Both the position numbers and the translations under genes were made by a program. 64,000 nt of DNA. Origin: Melampsora larici-populina 98AG31 (lineage: Eukaryota; Basidiomycota; Pucciniomycetes; Pucciniales; Melampsoraceae). The stretch is taken from positions 2,149 through 66,148 of the forward strand of contig NW_006768840.1 in the NCBI RefSeq assembly GCF_000204055.1, given 5' to 3'. Below are positions 56,612 to 64,000 of this stretch, in pieces. Positions within the stretch are counted from its first letter, which is position 1; each line of letters starts with the position of its first letter. The notes below the pieces were generated by a model. That model had not been told where the DNA came from and made no database searches. It was given only the letters and a program-made list of their open reading frames with translations.

Positions 56612-59289
56612 TTAAATCTCAAAATCCAACTTCTCAGACCATAGTTGATTTAACCAATTCTTAAAGACTCTAATCGCTCCACTTTCAACAATCAAATCAT
56701 TCACTGTTACCATCGCTACTGAATCTTGATTCACAATCAAAGGTTCTAAAAACTTCTTGGCACCAATTTCAGATGTTAAAGCTCTAAATGTATTAGGTGT
56801 ATTACCTGAAAATAAAAACAATTCAAGTGAATGAGAAGGTGCGTTTGAGAGTAGATATTTGAACAAACTTACCAATCACATATTGATACTTTTTCAAAAG
56901 TGAAATCCCAATTTGTCTCTTCTCATCTCCCCTCACGTTCTTCCCCCAAACCTTCAAATTCTCCCAACTTTTCTCAACCCCAACCACCCCTTCCTTCCTC
57001 TTCTTTCCCATTCCTCCAAACCCAACCCTCTTGAAAAACCCAAAAAACCAAGTTGTTGAAGGAGAAGTAGAAGAAGGTAAAGCGAATTCTAATGAATTAG
57101 CCAAACCACTTTCACCTACAATCTTAGTAACCAAACAATCCCCACATCGAACTTGTTCAAATCCAATTCTTTTAAACAAGTCTTCACTCTTAAGTTCACC
57201 ATTTCGGTTCACAAGATCATTCAGGTTTCCAAAACAAACTTCCACATCGATTTCACAAAACGTTTGATCAGGTGGATTGGTTGATGAATAATTGGGTAAT
57301 TGATGATTTGAGTTAGATTGAAGTGGATATCCGTCTGATGAAACCCATGCGTATTGGGTTTGTAATGGATAATCGGAATCTTTTAAAACCTTTCGTATCA
57401 TGTTTGGATGGTTTGTTAAACGTGATGGGGTTTGGACTTGTAGGATTCTTTGATTTGGTTTGATTGATAAATCTTTTAACATTAATTGGAATTCGTTTGA
57501 TGAAATCTTTCCATCTGAATTTAAATCTGATTTTAACATAATATAAGAATATAGACTGATGTAATAAATCATTCAAATGTTAATTCCAAAAGTTTCAAGG
57601 TATTTATTGAAATGTAAGAAATTCGTCACTCAACATTGATTCTCGATGTTTTTCAATATGATACCAAGTCGTCAAAAAAGGTAAATTAACCTCAGGTAAC
57701 TGTGATCTAAAAGCCGAAGAAGCAGACTAAAGTTTCTCCCCCAACCCAAAAAATTATCAACGTATGTTTTCAAGAATTTTCAAACAAATCTTTCCTTAAA
57801 AACTTACCTCTGAAAGTTCATCTGCCCATATCGCTGATAATTCCTTCATACTATCCACCGGTAAAACTTTAGCCACATGATGTAAATACCTACGATCTCG
57901 ACATCCAAACCGATTACTTAATAACCAATTAGCTAATTTCACCCCACCCCGTACCGTTCAAAAAAGACAGAATTGTCAGAAGATAATTGAAAGGTATAGG
58001 TAAAAAAAAGTTTGAAGAAAGTGAAAATGGACTCAAAACAATATCCTAATGAAGGCCATTCTCCATTTGAACCAATCGAAAGAGGTCTTGAAGTTGGAGG
58101 ACGATCTTGAACGTTTAAATCCCATTGGATTCTAAAGACCGGTCCATAGGAACTTGTCATTAAGTCTCCTGATGAAAATGGCTGTATAGAGACCGAAAAA
58201 TGTTGAAGTATGATTTAGGATTTTAAACGTTATTAATTGCTAGATTTAGAAGAATCAAAGAAAAGGAATATACGAAACTCTTAGTAAGAACGTATCATCA
58301 TTCATATACAATAAAGTTTTTCCCAAGTTTTCTAAATGAGGGATTTGTGATTCGATTGCCAAACTGTAAGAAAAAAAAAAGAAACAAACCATAAGATTTC
58401 AAGAATGATTTTATAAAGATAATGAAAGATTGAAAAACCTATTATGAGAAGGAACGACAGATTTTCTCCATTGGATTGAATTTGATTGAAGGATTGAATG
58501 ATCATTTGAAGAATAGTTTTGAAAAGGTTTCCAAGCCTTTAAATAATTAACCGAAACATGAAAAGCTTGAGAATGATGATGTAAAGCGATTTGACGATCA
58601 ATAAAAGTGGTATTTAACCAAGTAGGAATCGAACCAAACCGATCAAATGGTAAATTCGACCCACAAATATCTTCCGTAAACAAATGTAATTGATTAATAA
58701 GTGTAGAAGGGATCGAAGTAAGTACTGATCTGATCGAATATCTTAATTCATCATGTTGTCTAAATAAATAATCAGGTAATTGTTTTGTAGAATATGTTTG
58801 TTTTTTTTGGGTAGATGTTCCATTGACCCATGTCCATAGTATGTCTAAGGGAGTAGATTGGTTTTGAAGAGAGAGACATGGGATTCCAGCTGAAATCCAA
58901 TTTGATTCACATTCTGAAATCGGATTGATGGGTTGAATTGATAAGCCAGATGGTTTTTCTAATAACGAAGTGATCGGTAATGCATTTAATTTAATCCAAC
59001 CTGGAATATTAAATGTAGTAGTAGTAGATTGGTTTGAGAAATCAAACTCATAAAACTTTGTACTAGACTTGGTCGAATGAAATTGATAAGATTGATTGAA
59101 ATGATGATTGATTAGATTAGTAAAATAAGAAAGATAAAAGATTAAAAAGAAAAGAAAGAGTAAGATTAATTTATAATAAATCAAAAGTAAATGATGAATT
59201 GAATGATGAAATGAATGATGATGATGATGATAAGTTGGTAAGATAGGTGAAGTGATTGGTGAGATGGATTTAAATGAGATTAAGACCAT
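56612..59289 (-). CDS. Stealth-family glycosyl-1-phosphotransferase (Xpt1/GNPTAB-like)
   Basis: Seven exons (59289-58439, 58363-58279, 58181-58040, 57932-57808, 57726-57630, 57526-56873, 56805-56612) sum to 2148 nt, 715 residues. A His-rich cytoplasmic N-terminus and one membrane anchor (LLLIYYKLILLFLFFLIFYL, about 34-53) indicate a type II Golgi protein. Stealth motifs occur in order: CR1 PLDILWTWVNGTS, CR2 QHDELRYSIRSVL, CR3 HNSLAIESQIPHL...YMNDDTFLL, and CR4-like SNWLLSNRFG...YHIEKHRESML. An EF-hand-like loop, NLNSDGKISSNE, follows with Asn at position 1 in this splice model. Relatives transfer sugar-1-phosphate to glycans (GlcNAc-1-phosphotransferase in animals; xylosylphosphotransferase Xpt1 in Cryptococcus). 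The donor sugar here is unknown. Confidence 0.88.
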
Positions 59290-60535
59290 GATTAGATTTA
59301 GATTAGATTAGAATGGATTGTAAGTTGAATAGGAAATATAGTAAATATAGTAAATGATAGGAAATAGGAAAGAATGAGTGATATATATGATTACTGATGA
59401 TTTGATGAAATGGTATTTAGTGCATTGATAAGTTGGCTTAATTGAGTTGGCGTATTAGTATTAGTAATTTGAATTTAAACTACATTCTCATTTCAATCTT
59501 CTGATTCCCATCATCAGATCAAATTCAAATCCATCTCAATCCCAATCCCAGTCCCAATCAATCCTCAAATTCGTTGCAACGGGTCTTAAACTTATTGTAT
59601 GAATTGAGTGGGTAATTATTTACACTGAATTCATCGGTAACCAAAGTGATCCTTACTAAATCAGTTGAAGCTCAGAAGAAGCTCTTATAAAGACTCTTAG
59701 AAATCCAACAACAGGGTCTCTTGTTTCCCGACTTAGTACTTGGTTCTTCCTTCTCCAGAATCCCATTTTCTCAACTCAAGCCATAAGATGGCTTACTACT
59801 TACCCAGAATCTCCCTGTACATATCCGAATCCGATTGATTTTGTATATATGGCTGTGTAGACTGAATAAGTAGTCATCATCCGATTCCTGGTTTATTTGG
59901 GTTTCATGTCTTAGGTCAACAGTCGTGATTTGGAAATGGAATCGAGTTCAAAAAATTCATGGCTCATTTCCAGCTCAACTTCATCCCCCTTCAAAGAAAT
60001 TTTCCTCAAGTCTTTAATCATTTCTTGATCCGTGTGGTGCGCTTGAGCACCTCAACCGTTCGCGCACCAAAGCTCATTATTTTGCGCGGCACCCATACCT
60101 TCATTATGGTAGGTTTTCAATCCCCGTCACGCCTTTGCAGGTAATCGTGACTATTTTCTCAGTACATGTGAAAGATTTTTTGGTTACACAAGACGTTTTG
60201 AATTTTGTAGGAGTAGGTATCATTCCAAATTGACAAGTGATGAAAACCCACATTGCTGTCGTCACTGAGATATTCCATTTTTTGTAAAGAAGAACAGATT
60301 TGAAGTCATTAAAACTTACCATGTAATTACTTTAAACCTCTTCAAATGAATTTCTCAGAATCTCTTTGTTCAAAAAAAGGTTTCATGAAAACCAAAAAAA
60401 AAACAAGGTTTATGAAGTCCTAGTTTGAACCAAAAAAAATGCATTCTAAAAAGATTGAAAACAAAAAGGAACGTCTATACAACAAAAAATCAATCACGAG
60501 TCCAAAAAGAGCATATATAGAAGATCAACCAAAGT
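59290..60535. other. Intergenic region, no gene seen
   Basis: Promoter of the Stealth gene and 3' side of the esterase gene. A short plus-strand frame (59959-60144) and a minus-strand one (60322-60104) lack support. One GC-richer patch at 60020-60090 (gtgcgcttgagcacctcaac) is of unknown nature. Confidence 0.4.
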
Positions 60536-62518
60536 TTAATCTGTAGATTGAATTTGTTTAAGAAATTCGTAAATCATTGATGAAACTTCTGAATGAAAAT
60601 TACTTGTTGGATGTAATGAATCCTAAAAAAAATCATCAAAAGAAATCAATAAATCAAAGAGTTCATCAAAGAGAAAAGATAGAGAAAAGATAGAAAGAGA
60701 GAGAAAGAGAGAAAGGATGAGAAAGAAAGAAAGAGGGAGAAAGAGAACTAACCCAATATTGAAATCCATTAGGGTTCTTACAAGGAATCAAATGAAGATC
60801 AGTAATACAAGAACCAGGCGTAGTGATCCCATACTAAACCCAAAAAAACCAACAAATAAACCAATCCCATTTAGTGATTAAGAAGTACTTTTTTGAGGAT
60901 TTTTGGGGGGATAGAGATGATTTGGTACTTACTTCTTTTGGTTTCTTTTCTACATCTTTCCAAAACTTGATGGTATCAAATACACTTAAATGATTAATTG
61001 ATAAATCATTTTGAATCGAAATTAAATTAATCTTATTAATCAAATCCTAAGAAAACCAAAAAACCAAAAAAAAAAACCCAAAAAACCAAAAAGTTACTAT
61101 TCAAGATCATTTTTTTCTTTTTGGTTGGAGATGAAAAAAGGGGGAAATACCTTTGAGAATTTAGTTTCCATCATTTCCATGAGAGATAAGTATGAATTGT
61201 ATAACTCGGGGTTTAGTTTTGATCTTTGATTTGATTCGGTTTTGATTAGTTGAGTAATATGTAATAGAGGTGGTGTTAGGATCACGAATTGAGGTGATAA
61301 TCTGTACCAACAAAATTCATCAGATTAAATTCCACTTAAACTAATTCATCGGCTCAAGACATCATCATGTTTTTTATTCAAGATTATTCTCTTCAGAAAA
61401 GAAAATAGTAAGCTTACTGATTCACATTAGAATCTTGAATAAGACTTTCGATCTGATCAGACAACTGATCAATTTGCAACTCCATCAAGAACGAAACATT
61501 ATGAAAAACGTTAATGATCTGATGATCATCCTGAGTGGTTAAAGTAGATTGTCTCCAAAGTGATATCAATGGATTGATTCCAATCCATATCATATGTAAA
61601 ACTTTTTCTACATTCCGCGAGTCTGAGTTTGAGGGTGGGTTTAATGAATTGTATAGGTGTAAGTCGGATATGTAGTTGCTGATTTGGGTCTTCGTGTCTG
61701 GGACTGTATTTGAGGTTAATTGGTTGTTGATATGCGCTCCGTTACTAATATCAAAACAAAGAAATCATGGTTGGTTTGATAGTCTGGATTGGTTTGGGTT
61801 GGTTTGTGGGGGTTTGGCGGATGACTTACTATGCGTAATTTAACCGAGTGACTTTTTGGGTTGAAGTTGAAAGTTTAAGTGAAAGAAATTCATTCCAAAC
61901 AGCTATTAACCAAAACCATTCCAAAAATCAATCTTCTGATCCATTATTTTGTAAATTTTTATGAGATAAGAGGTATACTTACGTCCATTAGAATATCTAC
62001 CTCCTATAGCCGGTGGAACTATATCAGATAATTAAAATAGTATCAACTTTTGTTTAGTTTATTTTCAGATAAATCGAAGAATAAGATGATTTACCAGAGA
62101 ATGAAGTTTGGAGTTCAGGTGAACGAGGATGGCCATCATCTAATTCAAAACAAATTTCCTAAATCAATACCACTTAAAAGTTTTCTTTCTGCTTGAAATT
62201 GAAATTTTGAAATCGAAAGAGGTGTTCAAATGAAGTTGATGAATTGCGTGTACCTGAGTAAGAGTCACCAAAGATTACTAGACTTGTGTAATTAAATTCG
62301 AAATCAGTGGTATATTTATCAAATGGTCTAAACAAAATCAATTTGTTTATGAAAAAAGAATGGGTTAGTTCAAGCATCAAGTACTCATATATAGGAATAT
62401 CATCTGGTTTTTGAAATCAACACACTCACGATGAGACTGTGCTTTGAACAAGAAAATGTAAAAGAATGAATGTAGATGCCTTTGTCCGTAAAGTCAATGA
62501 ATGTAAAGCTCTTCTCAT
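60536..62518 (-). CDS. Secreted SGNH/GDSL esterase, CE16-like
   Basis: Ten exons (62518-62430, 62327-62254, 62139-62095, 62018-61983, 61902-61830, 61744-61418, 61301-61151, 61046-60933, 60833-60753, 60622-60536) sum to 1077 nt, 358 residues. An N-terminal signal peptide (STFILLHFLVQSTVS) is followed by block I LVIFGDSYSDDGHP (catalytic Ser about 52), RYSNGPVWNEFLS, the block II-like LNYAYNGAHINNQL, IWIGIN, and the C-terminal catalytic pair in YWDSLHPTSNFH. The order and SNGPVW fit fungal acetyl-esterases of CE16, which deacetylate plant or wall polysaccharide oligomers. A role at the host interface is inference. Confidence 0.88.
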
Positions 62519-63288
62519 CTTTCTTTTTTTTTGTATAAGAAAAATCAAGATTTATAATGAATGTTTAATAGTCCAAACTAAAGAGTGAAAAATAATGAAT
62601 GGTTTGAAAATGAAGCTGTTAGAGCTTGGGGAAGAGGGATTTGATTCTAGGCTTGAATCGAAATCAAAAGAGTGATCAACTTGGCATGAAAGTAGTTTCA
62701 TAGTCGGTCAAAAATACCTTCATGGCTGGTTCATCAATTCTAGTGTTTCAAATCAAATCAAAAGTTTTCTTTTATTTTCCATGTTTTATGAAACATGAAA
62801 CTTGAAAATCTATCAAACTGTTCAAAGACTTTTCGATACATAGAACTTAGGTGAAACGAGTTTGATGATTTCTTTTCATGGATCTCTTCGTAGGATGTGT
62901 TTGATCAGACCATATACAATTGTAGATTAGTTTTAGTTTACTCCTTGGAAAGATTGGTCAAAATTGTAGTTGAGGTAGGTTGAGGTCATGGAGACAAGCA
63001 AAGAAGGAAGTTTACGATTACATAGTTTCAGCCGAAGTTGTGCTCGTTGAGGCTCGTTGGCGACGGTCAAGAAGATCACCTTGTGATGTGTGTGAATGAA
63101 ATGTGATAAATATGAAAGCTTCGGGCGCTCCGATGACACGGGTTCTGCATTTGCCTCAGCTTTATCCAGAAGCAGGACGGATCCTGTCCCGACGGACACG
63201 CGAAAACACTCTTCAAATCGAGCAAGAGGTTGTCTGGTTAATTCTTGATTCCTATAAACCACATCCTCTCTATCATTAATCCACCAGT
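62519..63288. promoter_or_regulatory. Divergent promoter region between the esterase and the MFS gene
   Basis: About 770 bp between two divergent starts. The minus-strand frame 63388-62933 crosses the MFS start and is regarded as a shadow. No clear TATA element or conserved motif was identified. Confidence 0.4.
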
Positions 63289-64000
63289 ATGGTAGGATCC
63301 CCACCATCTTCACACGACAGATTGCCTTGTCTGCCGTCCTCTGGACAGGTACATGCAAACTATGATTCAATTCCACGAGACTCGCCAACTAGCGAAACAC
63401 CTCGGGACTCCAGATACTCAAGTAACCGATTCAATGGAAGCAGACCATCAAGGTCTTCATTGCCCAAGCTGCAGCTCTCAATCATCTGTCTCATGAGACT
63501 TTGCGAGCCCATAGCATTCACTGTAGTTTTTCCAATGGTGGCATTTGTGCGTTGATTTTGACCTGGGTCCAGCATGAAACGCGACTTTGCCAAAGTTGAT
63601 GCCCGTCTGGTGCAATCCTGATCCGAAGATGGTGGCAGATTTCAATAAATCACTCACTGAAAAGGAAATAGGTTTCTATTCTGGAGCAGTCGAATCGGTC
63701 TTTGCTTTTTCACAACTTTTGACCATCATGGTATGGGGAAAGCTTAGTGACCGGATCGGACGCAAGCCTGTCATCTTGTGCGGTTTGTCCGGCGCTATCA
63801 TGTCTACCATCATTTTCGGTTTCAGTCATAGCTTCGCGCAGATGCTGTTAGCCAGAGGCCTTGGTGGTATCCTCAACGGTATGTCACCACTGCCTTTACA
63901 ACATTCTCGCGAGTCATCCTACGTTGGCTGACCGTCTGCTTATATATCCCCAGGAAATTCTGCGTATGTTATTTCTTAGCTGAGCGCTCGGAATTGGCTC
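63289..64000 (+). CDS. MFS transporter, 5' part (truncated by window end)
   Basis: Exon 1 (63289-63546) encodes a hydrophilic N-terminus and the first membrane helix, LSIICLMRLCEPIAFTVVFP. Exon 2 (63629-63878) continues in phase with MVADFNKSLTEKEIGFYSGA, helix 2, and the MFS signature WGKLSDRIGRKPVILCGL, then helix 3 and LARGLGGILNG. Exon 3 starts at 63954 (NSAY) and runs into the window end, near which another gttatt donor may lie. The CEPIAF and GFYSG motifs point to the fungal ZRT/TRI-like or 'major facilitator, Tpo/peptide' group that carries out drug or organic-anion export. The substrate cannot be told from 180 residues. Confidence 0.85.

Noticed and set aside
62933..63388. 151-codon minus-strand frame across the MFS start
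   Set aside because: Overlaps the transporter exon, which has a clear membrane protein signature and in-phase splicing; the antisense frame has no motif.
1..64000. tRNA or rRNA genes
   Set aside because: None recognised by eye on either strand; a tRNAscan-SE run would be decisive and could still find one.

Overview
This window is nuclear DNA of a basidiomycete. It is most likely a rust fungus (Pucciniales, Puccinia-like). The reasons are AT-rich sequence with compact genes broken by many 50-120 bp GT-AG introns (some exons only 17-40 bp), a KDZ-type DNA transposase, a tyrosine-recombinase gene family that I associate with rusts, a chromovirus-type Ty3/Gypsy element, and GC-rich 'gctccgctat' palindromes. 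The species call is inference; no rRNA or other marker is present.

Layout. The first 48% (about 1-31,000) is a transposon graveyard. It holds a foldback element (11-648), fragments of a possible beta-trefoil gene and of a SNF2 helicase (730-2200), and a 30-bp minisatellite. A 514-codon spliced gene on the minus strand (4777-2893) follows, diverging from a KDZ transposase (6982-10537) across a 2.2-kb spacer that carries about 180-bp tandem repeats. Decayed minus-strand genes come next, including an OTU-protease-like exon (13024-12605). A tyrosine-recombinase (YR) gene on the minus strand has been split by at least three insertions: a complete Ty3/Gypsy retrotransposon (15412-26057, two 1021-bp LTRs with only two differences seen), a Harbinger-like element with about 310-bp inverted arms (26480-27550), and a 1.08-kb element with 7-bp flanking repeats (28029-29107). 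Smaller TA-flanked MITEs lie at 29428-29729, 29944-30387 and 32008-32191.

The second half is a gene-bearing chromosome arm. It contains two tandem dithiol glutaredoxins (31269-31780; 33118-33625), the tail-anchored E2 enzyme UBC6 (35071-36332), an SppA/S49 serine-lysine peptidase (40922-37367), a phospholipase B (43604-46015), a possible unrecognised minus-strand gene (about 47560-46107), a 24-residue metallothionein split by one intron (47816-47985), the decapping subunit Dcp1 (55738-53175), a Stealth-family glycosyl-phosphotransferase with an EF-hand-like loop (59289-56612), a secreted SGNH/CE16-type esterase (62518-60536), and the 5' end of an MFS transporter that runs off the window (63289-64000).

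The host genes do not form one pathway. UBC6 (ER-associated degradation), Dcp1 (mRNA decay), glutaredoxins and metallothionein (thiol and metal homeostasis) are housekeeping or stress functions. PLB, the CE16-like esterase and the Stealth transferase act in the secretory route, on lipid or glycan substrates. For the multi-exon genes I assembled exons by hand from GT/AG sites. Summed exon lengths are divisible by three for the KDZ companion gene, both glutaredoxins, UBC6, SppA, PLB, metallothionein, Dcp1, the Stealth gene and the esterase, which is good internal support for those models.
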